Source of the DNA: CAIJXJ01 sp964445115
GTDB taxonomy: Bacteria; Pseudomonadota; Gammaproteobacteria; Burkholderiales; Methylophilaceae
NCBI GenBank assembly: GCA_964445115.1
Contig: CAYUJU010000007.1
Location: 1 to 64,000, forward strand
Direction of reading: 5' to 3'
Length of the DNA: 64,000 nucleotides
Shown piece by piece: positions 7,727 through 18,352 of this stretch (positions are counted from its first letter, which is position 1; each line of letters opens with the position of its first letter). The notes under the pieces were generated by a model. That model did not search any database and had not been told where the DNA came from. It was given only the letters and a program-made list of their open reading frames with translations. The position numbers and the translations under genes are program-made.

Positions 7727-9676
7727 ATGCAACGATTCATCCGAAGTGCCAGCCAGAGCCTAGCAGTAGTATCACTGCTGCTTTTCGCCATCGCATCACG
7801 CGCAGAAGTGCCGGTGATGGAAATTATCAAAGGCCACTCTGCCACCATCTTCATTGAAGAAGACATCGGCACGGTGGCGCTCGGCAATCCCGATATCGCC
7901 GAAACGATCATACTCAAGCCCAACACCCTGCTGATCAACGCAAAGTCCCCGGGCGCTACCTCGCTCACCCTGTTCGGCAAGAGCGGGCGACTGTACGACT
8001 ACCGTATTCTGGTGTCGCACGATCTCACCCTGCTGAGCCGGCATCTCCAGAAGCTGGATACACGCATTCGAGTCGAGACTGATCCTAACGGTGATGCAGT
8101 AATCCTGAGCGGCATTGCCGAGACCAAGGAAATCATTGAGCGCGCAGTTGACGCCGCCATCCGGTTCTTTGGCGATGCCTCCATCACGATGAGCAACGTG
8201 CTCAACGCCCGTGCAATGAACGACCCCAATATCGCGCTGACGCCCCAGCAACAAGGGAGAGGGAATATCACCGCAAACCAGGGTGCTGCCTCGATCGGGA
8301 CCGAGCAACTCTCCGCAAAGCGAACACGCGTAATCAATCTGCTGACTGCTGCAGAAAGTATGATGCCCGCCCCCAAGCGCATGGAGGGGCTGCTGAAGCA
8401 AGTAGACCAGCGCATCTCCGTCGAACTGTCCAACAGTGTTTTCATCCTCAAGGGCAACGTCAAAACCCCTGCGGAACTGGCGCGGGCCCTGACGATCGCT
8501 GACCGTTTCGTCAGCCAGGATGAGCGCCCCAACATTCAGGTAATCAGCGATGCGGGAGGCGTGTTGGCTGGCGATGTACAGGCGGAACGAGACCAGGGGG
8601 TCGAGCCGGTAGACCCGAATCTGTCCATACAGACATTTGCAGGCGGCAACCGGGCGGGGGCGGCCAGAGGTGGGCGAGGCAGAAACGCATTGAGCCAGCC
8701 ATTAACGGAAGGCAAAGGGAATATTGCCCAGAACTTATCGCGTGGCGACGTCATCACGGCGGCGTCCGGTCGCGTCATGAGCCTGATTCAGGTCGACGAT
8801 CAGCCCCGCGTCGAAATCCAGATGCGTATCGTTGCCGTCGATCGCAACAAGACGGCGGACATGGGGATCGACTGGCGCCTTGATGGGACCAAGGTACATT
8901 TCAGCAGCCCGGTCGGCAAGGTCATCAACCTGTACCCCGGAGGCAACGCCTCCACAGGCACCGTCAATCCGTTCATTATCGGGGACAACGTCACCGGGGT
9001 AATCGGCCTGACGGCCGGCAGCATCGCTATCAACGCATTCCTCGAAACCGTGGAATCCAGAGGTGCGGGCATCGCGCTTTCCGAACCGCTTCTCACTGCG
9101 GTGAGTGGCGAGTCCACAAGCTTCCTGGTCGGAGGAAACATCCCGATCCCCACCCAAACCACCACCACGGGCGGAGCCTCGTCGGCGACCCAGACCACCA
9201 CCAACACCCAGTTCCTGCAATACGGCCTCAAGTTGATCGCGCGTCCCACCATTCTCGAAAACGGCAAGATTTCCATCGTACTGGATCAATCCATATCGGA
9301 ACCGGACTACGCCCGTCAGATCCAGATGCTTGGTGCCAACATCCCGGGGTTCACTCAAAAAACGGTCAGCACCGTGACAGAAGCAGAAGATGGAGAAACC
9401 TGGGCTGTCGCCGGCTTGATCACCGAAGACATGTCCGAGAGCCTGCGTCAGATCCCATTCTTCTCAAACATCCCGGTACTCGGCGCGCTCTTCAGAAGCA
9501 CCTCTGACAAGAAAACACGCTCGGAACTGATCATCACCGTCACGGCACGGCGTGTTGGTGCGCGTACGGGCACCGCCACGCCGGCAACGCCAGGCGCACC
9601 GAAGGAAGTTCCCCCTGCGCCCACGGGTCAATCACCCGCTGCTACTGAAAAAGTCACGGAGCAAGTATGGCCATGA
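7727..9676 (+). CDS. cpaC: Tad pilus secretin (CpaC/RcpA)
   Basis: Outer-membrane secretin channel for the Flp pilus, 649 residues. Signal peptide (VVSLLLFAIASRA), then the pilus-type N domain (about 28-100, IEEDIGTVALGNPDIAETI), a BON-like domain (about 105-170), a second N-type/BON region (about 205-275), a Gly/Arg-rich linker, and the secretin beta domain (about 350-610) with VESRGAGIALSEPLLTAVSG and VPVLGALFR-type region. The tail is Pro/Thr-rich. First gene of the + strand Tad operon; no clear ribosome site before ATG 7727. The stop overlaps the next gene by 10 bp. Confidence 0.92.
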   Translation: MQRFIRSASQSLAVVSLLLFAIASRAEVPVMEIIKGHSATIFIEEDIGTVALGNPDIAETIILKPNTLLINAKSPGATSLTLFGKSGRLYDYRILVSHDLTLLSRHLQKLDTRIRVETDPNGDAVILSGIAETKEIIERAVDAAIRFFGDASITMSNVLNARAMNDPNIALTPQQQGRGNITANQGAASIGTEQLSAKRTRVINLLTAAESMMPAPKRMEGLLKQVDQRISVELSNSVFILKGNVKTPAELARALTIADRFVSQDERPNIQVISDAGGVLAGDVQAERDQGVEPVDPNLSIQTFAGGNRAGAARGGRGRNALSQPLTEGKGNIAQNLSRGDVITAASGRVMSLIQVDDQPRVEIQMRIVAVDRNKTADMGIDWRLDGTKVHFSSPVGKVINLYPGGNASTGTVNPFIIGDNVTGVIGLTAGSIAINAFLETVESRGAGIALSEPLLTAVSGESTSFLVGGNIPIPTQTTTTGGASSATQTTTNTQFLQYGLKLIARPTILENGKISIVLDQSISEPDYARQIQMLGANIPGFTQKTVSTVTEAEDGETWAVAGLITEDMSESLRQIPFFSNIPVLGALFRSTSDKKTRSELIITVTARRVGARTGTATPATPGAPKEVPPAPTGQSPAATEKVTEQVWP

Positions 9677-10299
9677 CACCAAAACAAAAACTCGCCATCC
9701 TTGGGGGGGCGGGTGTAGTCGGGCTTTTCGTCCTGCTCACCTTCGCACAGAACTGGGGCCAGGCAACCGCGCAACGCGACGTTAATCAATCCGAGAACGC
9801 TGTGAAAGCCTGTCTGGCGAACCCCAAGGCAGCCGCCAGACAATGTGCATTTGCGACCAAGGAACTTCGGGCAGCCATCCCGGAAATGGACCCTGCCACG
9901 CAGAAAGCCGCGATCCTGAAAGCCCATCAGCAACTCGCACAAGTGCTGATGGCCACAGGCGTCTATCGCGATGCAGCGAAGAGTTTTGAAAAAGTCGCTG
10001 CGGCTTCGCCGCAACAGAGCGCACCCTACCGCGACATTGCCCTCGCCTATTCGCTGGGTGGCGAGCACCGCGCGGCGGTCCATTACGCCACCCTGTCGGT
10101 ACAACTGGCACCCACCTCCTGGAAATCCCTGCAGATGCTGGGCCGGGTGCAATACCGCGCCAAAATGCACGATGAAGCACTGGAGTCTTTCAAGAAATCA
10201 CTTGAAGCCGCTCCACTTGAAGAAAAGTCAGGCCTGGAGAAGGCGATAGAGAAAATTCAATTGACGGTGGACGCAGCCACCACCAAGGAGACTCCATGA
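9667..10299 (+). CDS. membrane-anchored TPR protein (TadD-like)
   Basis: 210 residues. One N-terminal membrane anchor (LAILGGAGVVGLFVLLTF) and two or three TPR-like helical pairs from about residue 70 to 195 (MATGVYRDAAKSFEKVAAAS; YRDIALAYSLGGEHRAAVHY; RAKMHDEALESFKKSLEAA). TadD in other Tad systems is a TPR pilotin-like lipoprotein; this copy has a transmembrane anchor and no lipobox, so the equivalence is by position and fold only. It overlaps the secretin gene and the following lipoprotein gene (ATGA). Confidence 0.7.
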   Translation: MAMTPKQKLAILGGAGVVGLFVLLTFAQNWGQATAQRDVNQSENAVKACLANPKAAARQCAFATKELRAAIPEMDPATQKAAILKAHQQLAQVLMATGVYRDAAKSFEKVAAASPQQSAPYRDIALAYSLGGEHRAAVHYATLSVQLAPTSWKSLQMLGRVQYRAKMHDEALESFKKSLEAAPLEEKSGLEKAIEKIQLTVDAATTKETP

Positions 10300-11042
10300 A
10301 ATCCTATGCCGTGCTCATGCTATCCATCAGCGCCATGATGGCAGGTTGTGCGTCGACGCAACCCCAATATCAGGTTCCCGTGCCATCGAATCACGCCAAA
10401 GAGTTTCAACTAAAGCTACAAGCGTCTCGCCATTGGGATGCCGTGGCAGAAGATGCGGCCAGGCAATCCATGGAAGAACTTACCCAAAGAGAACTTCGCG
10501 GCATGCCGTTGGAAGTGATTCAATCCGGTGCTCCATCACCGTTCTCACGTGCGTTGCACCAATTTCTCGTAACTCGCTTGGTGAACAAGGGCGCAACCGT
10601 ATTGCGTGAAGGACACGGCAAACTGGCTTTGGAATATGACATCCAGGTCGTTCGATTTACAGCCAATCGTACCAATCGTAGCCAGCCAGAATACGTGCCC
10701 GGCACGGCAACCGCCCTGACCGCCGGCGTTCTGGTCTTGCACAATGCGGCCACGCTCTGGAGCCCTGCTACGCGTAAAGGGGCCTTGCTAGCTGCGGCCG
10801 CCACTGGCGACATCATTGCAGCAATCAAACAAGACGGCCTGGAAGACGACTCACAGCGGGAGATTCCCAAGGTAGAGGTCATCGTGAACAGTTCAATCGT
10901 CAAAGACGGCGCCTACGTAATGCGCAGGTCTGATATCTACTATGTCAACGACCCGGATCAGTCTCTGTATGAAGGTGAAGCTCATCAAAGGATCCGTCTG
11001 GTCGGTGACTGTGGCAACGATGGCAAGGAGTGTCGCAAATGA
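10296..11042 (+). CDS. uncharacterised lipoprotein in the Tad operon
   Basis: 248 residues with a lipoprotein signal MMAGCAS (cysteine near 18). The mature part mixes alpha and beta; I do not recognise the family. It contains LALEYDIQVVRFTANR and VEVIVNSSIVKDGAYVMRRSDIYYV, the second looking like a beta-rich domain, plus an Ala/Gly-rich stretch (TALTAGVLVL ... LLAAAATGDIIAA) that may be a hydrophobic helix pair. ATGA overlaps on both sides show tight coupling with the TPR and FlgO-like genes, so a role in the outer-membrane part of the pilus machine is likely but unproven. Confidence 0.65.
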   Translation: MKSYAVLMLSISAMMAGCASTQPQYQVPVPSNHAKEFQLKLQASRHWDAVAEDAARQSMEELTQRELRGMPLEVIQSGAPSPFSRALHQFLVTRLVNKGATVLREGHGKLALEYDIQVVRFTANRTNRSQPEYVPGTATALTAGVLVLHNAATLWSPATRKGALLAAAATGDIIAAIKQDGLEDDSQREIPKVEVIVNSSIVKDGAYVMRRSDIYYVNDPDQSLYEGEAHQRIRLVGDCGNDGKECRK

Positions 11043-11731
11043 TGCGTGCCTCAATACTCGGGATTATGGCACTCGCCATCCTGCTGAGCGGTTGTGAAAC
11101 CAATCCCAGTTGGCCGACGCAGCCACAATCGGCCTCCAGCAGCTTGCTAGGAGAGTCGCGCAGGGCTGCGGAGCAGCTTGCCGCAATACCATCCGACATG
11201 ACATCGAAAAAGAAGCCTGCAACCATCGTAACGACGCTCGTCAATGGAGAAAATTTCGCAGTCAGTTCAGCGTTTGGGAGAACGATTTCCGAACTATTGG
11301 CTGGTGAACTCGCCCAGAAGGGGTTTCCTGTCACGGAAATTCGACTCAGAGGAAATGTGCTCGTGAAGGGAGATCAGGGAGAGTTGATCCTCTCTCGTGA
11401 ACTCAAGGAGATTGCACGCGAGCATGATGCGGACATGGTCGTGATCGGCACCTACACGGAAACTGCCGCACGTGTTTTCGTCACACAAAAGCTGGTGAGA
11501 CTTGCCGACAGTCGCGTGGTATCTGGCTACAACTACAGTTTGATCAAGGACGATGATGTTGCAGCACTCCTGCACGGCCTCGCTGAAGACCAGAAATCAG
11601 GTATCCAGACTCAAGCGCGGCAAAATGGCTCTGCAGGCGCCACTTCAATGGAAAGCAATGCTGGCGCACCAAGCTCTCTGCTTGAAGCAATCCGCAAATA
11701 CGACCGGGAATCCAGAGGAATTGTGAAGTAG
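11039..11731 (+). CDS. FlgO-domain lipoprotein
   Basis: 230 residues. Lipobox LLSGCET near residue 19. Residues about 60-180 match the FlgO domain: an opening beta strand ATIVTTLVNGENF, the helix AFGRTISELLAGELAQKG, then LSRELKEIAREHDADMVVIGTY and VTQKLVRLADSRVVSGY. FlgO is best known as an outer-membrane flagellar accessory lipoprotein in Vibrio; here it sits between a Tad lipoprotein and tadZ, so a pilus-related outer-membrane role is inferred. Start ATG 11039 overlaps the previous stop (ATGA). Confidence 0.75.
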   Translation: MMRASILGIMALAILLSGCETNPSWPTQPQSASSSLLGESRRAAEQLAAIPSDMTSKKKPATIVTTLVNGENFAVSSAFGRTISELLAGELAQKGFPVTEIRLRGNVLVKGDQGELILSRELKEIAREHDADMVVIGTYTETAARVFVTQKLVRLADSRVVSGYNYSLIKDDDVAALLHGLAEDQKSGIQTQARQNGSAGATSMESNAGAPSSLLEAIRKYDRESRGIVK

Positions 11732-11745
11732 ACATCGGACATTCC

Positions 11746-12935
11746 ATGCGCATTCTTATCATCAGCAATCAGGACAACTTTCGTCAGCAGGTGCAGGCAG
11801 CCTGTCTTCGCTTTACTTCGACGATAGTCAGTCTCCGAACTGCCGATTCGATCGGTCAGGGTTTGGATCTTGCCCACCAGATCGAGGCACAGATCGTCTT
11901 TATCGACCTGACCCGCAACATCGAGGCCGGGCTGTTGGCGATCGGTCAACTGGCGCAGATCAAGAACCGCATGGTCGTAGCCAGTTCAGACAAACTGACG
12001 ACGGAACTCATGGGCCGTGCGATTCGTGCCGGAGCGCAGGAAATCCTGCAGCAACCGCCGCAGGAAGAAGAAGTCCATGAAATCATCATCAAGACCCTGC
12101 ATCTCCTGAACAACGACGAAAATTCCCAGCCGCTTAGAGAAGGCCGGGTGATTGTCTGTTTCTCCAGCAAGGGAGGGGTGGGTAAAACCACGATCTCGTG
12201 CAACCTCGCGGTGCAACTTGCCCAGCGCCTGGGACCGGGCAAGGTAGCACTGATCGACGCCAACACGCAGGCGCCCAACGTGGCGCCAATGCTGGACCTG
12301 CGCCCGGAACACTGGTTGCGCGATGCCATTCAGGAGTATCGCCGCCTCGACTCCGACATGTTGCGTCAATTCATGACATTCCACGAGCCGACCGGACTGG
12401 ATGTGCTGGCGCACAGTTCAGACAATCCGCTGGGACTGGATTTTTCGGAAGACCAGTTGTCGAAGATTCTGCTGGTCGCCAAAGGAACCTACGAGTACAC
12501 CATCGTGGATACCTTCCCCCTGCTATCCAGTCTCAATCTTGCCGTGATGGACCTTTCGGACAAGATTTTCCTGGTGACCGAGGGGGTTGTTCCCGCCATC
12601 CGCAGTGCACGCTACAACCTGCAGATGCTCGAGCAGGCGGGCTACGGACACAACCGCATCGAGGTCATCCTGAATCGTTTCACCCGGTTCCGCGGCAATG
12701 TAACGCCCGAACTTGTGGCCGAGACGCTGAACTGGCCGATCAGTCATGTGCTGCCTTATGACGTGCATGCCACCGTCGCCGCCAACAGCGGCCAGTCCGT
12801 TTCCGAAATGTTTCCCGAGCAGGATCTGACGCTCGGCCTTTCGGTTGTCGTGGATAGCATCACCGGCGTCGAGACCGAGCAACCGGTCATGAATGCCATC
12901 GAGAAGCTGATGCTTCGTATCAGGAACATGTTCGC

Positions 12936-12939
<4 letters not shown>
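11746..12939 (+). CDS. tadZ: Tad pilus localisation ATPase (CpaE/TadZ)
   Basis: 397 residues. An N-terminal receiver-like domain (about 1-120) lacks the usual paired acidic pocket (MRILIISNQDN) and so is probably not phosphorylated. A MinD/ParA-type ATPase follows, with deviant Walker A SSKGGVGKTTISCNLA near residue 143, switch region LIDANTQAPN and EYTIVDTFPLL. TadZ/CpaE places the Tad machine at the pole or other sites in the membrane. ATGA overlap with tadA. Confidence 0.9.
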
Positions 12940-14330
<1,391 letters not shown>

Positions 14331-14354
14331 CCGGCTCACGCCCCTAACGTCGAT

Positions 14355-15305
14355 ATGATCTATTTCTTCGTTGGCCTGATTGCACTCGTCATTGCCTACC
14401 TGCTGTTTGATTACCTGCAGGAGTCCAGAATCGACCGCGCGCGCGAACGCCTGATGGCCGACGTGTATGACACTGAAGAAGAAGAAGAAGTCAGCCTGTG
14501 GAGCGATGCTGCCGACCTGCTGCAACTGGAGACCATGCAGCGGATTCTCGAAGATTCCGTCCTGGCGCGGCGTTTCGACAAGCATCTCAAAAAGTCTGGC
14601 ATCAATCTCTCACTTCCCAAAATCTTCCTGATCCTGCTCGCGACCACCGCTATCGTGGCAGGTGGCACCTATGCCTATTTCAAGATGCTGCTCGCGCCGG
14701 TCGTATCCTCCATCGCCATCCCCGTGCTGTTCTGGCTGATCCTTTCCAAACTCGCCGAGCGCCGCACGCGTCGACTCGACGAGCAGCTGCCCGCCATGGT
14801 GTCGCAGTTCCTCACCACCTTGCGCTCCGGGGGGACGCCGCTGCAAGCCATGCAATCCATTTCGAGAAACGCCCCCTCACCAATTCGAGAGTCCATCGGC
14901 GATCTGCTGCATACCATGCAGATCGGCGTTCCGGCGACCCAGGCATGGCGCGAATGGTCGCTGTTCTGGGACACGCGCAGCGCCCACATGCTCTCCATGG
15001 GCATCCGGCTGAAATGGGAGACGGGCGGGCAAATGACCGCCATCCTCGCGCACATTCTGGATTCGATGGAGTTCCACAAGCGCATGGAATTGCGGGTTGA
15101 AACCATCACCGCCCAGGCCAAGCTCTCGGCCTACATCCTGACCGGGCTGCCTTTCGCCGTGGCAATGATGACCTATTCGATCCGCCCCGACCTGTTCGAG
15201 CACATGATCAACGACCCCTTCGGCAAGAAGGCGCTGATGTTCACCGGAGCGCTCCTGACCGTCGGTTTTATCTGGCTCCGTAAAATGGCCAAGCTGGAGC
15301 AGTAA
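14355..15305 (+). CDS. tadB: Tad inner-membrane platform protein TadB
   Basis: 316 residues. N-terminal TM (FFVGLIALVIAYLLF), an acidic stretch TEEEEEV, two TMs near 95-135, then the T2SSF/GspF cytoplasmic domain (about 150-275, beginning LDEQLPAMVSQFLTTLRSGG and including HMLSMGIRLKWETGGQ), then two C-terminal TMs. This is the usual TadB architecture, placed after tadA and before tadC. Confidence 0.92.
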   Translation: MIYFFVGLIALVIAYLLFDYLQESRIDRARERLMADVYDTEEEEEVSLWSDAADLLQLETMQRILEDSVLARRFDKHLKKSGINLSLPKIFLILLATTAIVAGGTYAYFKMLLAPVVSSIAIPVLFWLILSKLAERRTRRLDEQLPAMVSQFLTTLRSGGTPLQAMQSISRNAPSPIRESIGDLLHTMQIGVPATQAWREWSLFWDTRSAHMLSMGIRLKWETGGQMTAILAHILDSMEFHKRMELRVETITAQAKLSAYILTGLPFAVAMMTYSIRPDLFEHMINDPFGKKALMFTGALLTVGFIWLRKMAKLEQ

Positions 15306-15308
15306 GCC

Positions 15309-16175
15309 ATGACACTGATCCTCTCCGTTGGGTTGCTTATCATTCTGGCCGGCGTAGCGGTCCTGCTCATGCGCAACCGCCAGAACCAACGCATGCGCGA
15401 ACGGCTGGCGTTCGGCTTTCAGGAAGTCGTCGAAGAGGTCTCCGAAGACCTGAGCGCCGGCGACTACGGGCTTACCGGTCGGGAAAAATTCTATTACCAC
15501 CTGCAGCGCTTCTTCGAGACCCCCAAAGGGCGACTATTGCTGGCAGGCGCAGGCGCAGGCGCCACCGCAGTGTTCGGTTTCATCAGCCAGATGAAATTCC
15601 AGCAGATCGCCACCTTTGCCGTGGCCGGCGGCCTGGGTACGCTCCTGATCGCCATGACCATGCTCAGCCTGCGAACCAGCAAGCGTGAGCGCATGATCCG
15701 CAAGGAGCTGCCGAACGTCATGGAAATGATGGCCGCCATCATGGAAGGCGGACTGGCTTTCGAAGCCTCGCTGGGGCACATCCTGCGTGAATCGGATCCC
15801 AAGCATCCGCTCTTTTTCGACCTCAACGTCGTGAGCGAGGCGATGCGGCGCGGACGACGTCGCAACGAGGCACTGAAGCTATGGGCCGAACGTTGCAACC
15901 TCGCCCAGATCGCAGACGTCACTTCGGGCCTGATCCAGGCCGATCAGACCGGCAGTTCGCTTGGTTCCGTGCTCCGACATCACGGTCAAGCCCTGATGCG
16001 CGACAACGAGGCGGAAATCCAGCGCCGGGCAGAACGCCTGCCGATCCGCATGCTTATGCCCATGATGCTGACCATTCTGCCGTCCGTGATCATTGTGGCC
16101 GCCCTGCCCTCCTTCCTCAAGGTCATCCGCGTCATGGAGGAGATCATGGGGGGGGCGACGGGCATGGTCAAATAA
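15309..16175 (+). CDS. tadC: Tad inner-membrane platform protein TadC
   Basis: 288 residues. N-terminal TM (ILSVGLLIILAGVAVLLM), two TMs near 75-115, a T2SSF domain from about 125 to 250 (RKELPNVMEMMAAIMEGGLAFEASL; ADVTSGLIQADQTGSSLG), and a final TM (MMLTILPSVIIVAALPSFL). It forms a platform with TadB. The ATG is three bases after the tadB stop. Complete. Confidence 0.92.
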   Translation: MTLILSVGLLIILAGVAVLLMRNRQNQRMRERLAFGFQEVVEEVSEDLSAGDYGLTGREKFYYHLQRFFETPKGRLLLAGAGAGATAVFGFISQMKFQQIATFAVAGGLGTLLIAMTMLSLRTSKRERMIRKELPNVMEMMAAIMEGGLAFEASLGHILRESDPKHPLFFDLNVVSEAMRRGRRRNEALKLWAERCNLAQIADVTSGLIQADQTGSSLGSVLRHHGQALMRDNEAEIQRRAERLPIRMLMPMMLTILPSVIIVAALPSFLKVIRVMEEIMGGATGMVK

Positions 16176-16212
16176 CCTCGGCTCCAGTCAATTCTCATTC
16201 AAAGGTAACGCA

Positions 16213-16575
16213 ATGCGCATACTGCAACAAAACATACGCAATGCCAGAACCGGCATGGTGATCGCCCGCCGCATCATGATGGCCGACAACTACTGGCTCC
16301 GGTTGCGTGGCCTGGTTGGCAGACCGGTCCTCCAACCCGGAGAGGCGATGTGGATTACACCCTGCCAGCAGGTGCATACACAGTTCATGAAGGTGCCGCT
16401 AGACCTGATTTTCATTGACAAGCACCTCGTGGTGAAACATGTCATCTCCGGCATCAAACCGTGGCGTTTTTCCCCCTGGGTGAAAGAGGCCCATGCCGTC
16501 ATCGAAATGACAGCCTCCGACGTCCTGAGTGTTCAGGTTGGCGACTTGCTGGTGCTGGAAAACGTTTCTGCCTGA
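16213..16575 (+). CDS. DUF192 family protein
   Basis: 120 residues, single DUF192 domain: NYWLRLRGLVGRP, then MWITPCQQVHTQFMKVPLDLIFID and VKHVISGIKPWRFSPW. Function of the family is not known; members recur next to Tad genes, and some are secreted, but no signal peptide is visible here. Start 16213 is set by AAAGG eight bases upstream and by the domain limit; the frame is open further left inside tadC. It ends one base from the convergent HDOD gene without a visible terminator. Confidence 0.8.
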   Translation: MRILQQNIRNARTGMVIARRIMMADNYWLRLRGLVGRPVLQPGEAMWITPCQQVHTQFMKVPLDLIFIDKHLVVKHVISGIKPWRFSPWVKEAHAVIEMTASDVLSVQVGDLLVLENVSA

Positions 16576-16576
16576 A

Positions 16577-17350
16577 TCAGGCAATAACCGCAGAAGAGTC
16601 GTGGTAAAGGTCGCGCGCGCGTTGCAACAGATAATCCAGCGCCGGGCCAGGCGTCACGGCTTCCGGCAGAGGCTCGCTACGGCGGCCATCCGGCCAGGTC
16701 CACTCGCTCATAGCCTCGGCATCGCGCACCAGTCCAGCCACTGCCGCATGCGCTGACGTCACCACCGCCCCATGATGTCCGGCAATCGCGGCCACCAGCG
16801 CAGCCGGGAAATTCCAGGATTTCGCCATCTCCGCACCGGCTACCGCATGATCAAAGCCGAAACGCACCTGTTCTTCTTCCAGCGTCATCTGCAGGGGAGA
16901 GAAAGGATCGTTGAGCACGAACACCAGCTTGCCGATCTCGTGCAGCATCCCCGCCACGAAGTTGTGTGACGTACTTCCCACAAAGCCCTGCTCGCCCAGT
17001 GCCACCGTCAGGCAGGCCACCCACAGGCTGTGACGCCAGAAGTCACGCAGGTCGAGCGTGTTATCTCCCTGCCCCAGCACATCCATCACGGCAGTCGTCA
17101 GGGCGAGGTCGCGAATCCCTTCCATGCCGATCAAGGCACATGCATCTTTGATCGCCTCGATACGCCGCACGCTGCCCCATGTGCCGTACGCGGCGCTATT
17201 GGCAAGCTTGAGCACCCGGGCAGACATGCCCGGATCTGCGCTGATCACGGCGGCCACATCGGCGATACCGGCATCAGCATCATTCAGCAGCGTTTGCAGT
17301 TTGACGAAGGTATGAGGGGGCGAAGGAAAATTCACGGTTTGCATGGTCAT
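16577..17350 (-). CDS. HDOD domain signalling protein
   Basis: 257 residues, almost entirely one HDOD domain (degenerate HD hydrolase): helices with IADVAAVISADPGMSARVLKLANSA-type opening, then GMEGIRDLALTTAVMDVL and HNFVAGMLHEIGKLVFVL. HDOD proteins lack a fixed catalytic function and often act downstream of c-di-GMP or stress signals to control motility and biofilm. It is the last gene of the minus-strand TadE/CpaB operon, which supports a pilus-control role; mechanism unknown. Confidence 0.85.
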   Translation of the reverse strand: MTMQTVNFPSPPHTFVKLQTLLNDADAGIADVAAVISADPGMSARVLKLANSAAYGTWGSVRRIEAIKDACALIGMEGIRDLALTTAVMDVLGQGDNTLDLRDFWRHSLWVACLTVALGEQGFVGSTSHNFVAGMLHEIGKLVFVLNDPFSPLQMTLEEEQVRFGFDHAVAGAEMAKSWNFPAALVAAIAGHHGAVVTSAHAAVAGLVRDAEAMSEWTWPDGRRSEPLPEAVTPGPALDYLLQRARDLYHDSSAVIA

Positions 17351-17389
17351 ATCTTTTCGTTGGAATTGTTATTGCTGTCGATCATGTAA

Positions 17390-18328
17390 TCAGAAATGGT
17401 ACTGAACGCCGTAATGCAAAGACCACGATTCCCATTTCACTTCGTTGAGGCGGATATCCGAGTGCGTGCCATCGGAGAAAAATGTCCGGTCCAGCCCGTG
17501 GTCGGTTTTCCAGTATTCGTAGCCAAGCTGCATGCGCCATGACAACCCCCGGCGCTCCGGGGTCTGGAACCCCAGCCGCACGACCACGCCATCGCCCTCG
17601 GCCTGGTGTCTGAAACTCACCGGATGGCTGAAGTCGGTTCGCAAATTCCAGTTGGCCTTGGCGTCATATTCGGGACGGTGATATTCGACCCGAAGAAAGC
17701 CGTGCAGGTGCTGCGGCACTTCGTCCACAAACTCCAGCCCCACCCAGGGACCGCGCCACGCAGCTTCATAGGAACTGTCGAGGCCATCGAAGGGGCCCAA
17801 TTGCGGCCCCACGGTCTGCACACCGTCCTGCATCCGCAGATGAATATTCCGGGTTTCGTAGCCCACCAGAGGCACGAGATAGGTTCTACCGCTGCCATCG
17901 GCCCGCAACCGGCCCGAGAGGGGGATCGCCCAGCCAGCCGAGACGCCCAGCCTATCGACACTGCCGTTGCTGGCATCGTTATTGGAACGGGAAAACTCGA
18001 ACGTGCGGTCATTGCCGAAGTAATCGGAATCCTGATTATCCCCGGCGAGTATCGTACCCAACCCTGCGTTGGCGCGCAGCCGCAGGCCGGCGCTATGCTC
18101 CGCCTTGATCCCCGCCTCGATCTGGGCAATGTGCAGGTCGGTCCAGCTCAATTCGGAGAGAATATTAGGCGTGGTGTTGCCCGCAAGGCTGCTACCGATG
18201 TTCCACTTGAATTCGTCCAGCCGATAACCCGGTTCCAAAGTGCCGCCTACACGCCATTGCGCAAGCGCGATACCGGGGCCGCATGTGGCGCCCAGAACCA
18301 CTGCCACACAACAGGTACGAAACCGCAT
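17390..18328 (-). CDS. predicted outer-membrane beta-barrel protein
   Basis: 312 residues. Signal peptide cleaved near GIALAQ, then alternating amphipathic strands rich in aromatic residues, ending in the terminal Phe typical of barrels (WSLHYGVQYHF). Segments such as ELSWTDLHIAQIEAG and GWAIPLSGRLRADGSGRTYLVPLVGYE recall omptin/Protochlamydia-type 10-strand barrels, but I see no clear omptin catalytic set, so no enzyme function is claimed. It lies 24 bp after cpaB and 39 bp before the HDOD gene, same operon; a role as a Tad-associated outer-membrane partner is possible. Confidence 0.65.
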   Translation of the reverse strand: MRFRTCCVAVVLGATCGPGIALAQWRVGGTLEPGYRLDEFKWNIGSSLAGNTTPNILSELSWTDLHIAQIEAGIKAEHSAGLRLRANAGLGTILAGDNQDSDYFGNDRTFEFSRSNNDASNGSVDRLGVSAGWAIPLSGRLRADGSGRTYLVPLVGYETRNIHLRMQDGVQTVGPQLGPFDGLDSSYEAAWRGPWVGLEFVDEVPQHLHGFLRVEYHRPEYDAKANWNLRTDFSHPVSFRHQAEGDGVVVRLGFQTPERRGLSWRMQLGYEYWKTDHGLDRTFFSDGTHSDIRLNEVKWESWSLHYGVQYHF

Positions 18329-18352
18329 CGCCGCCCGATTTAATTCAACAGT

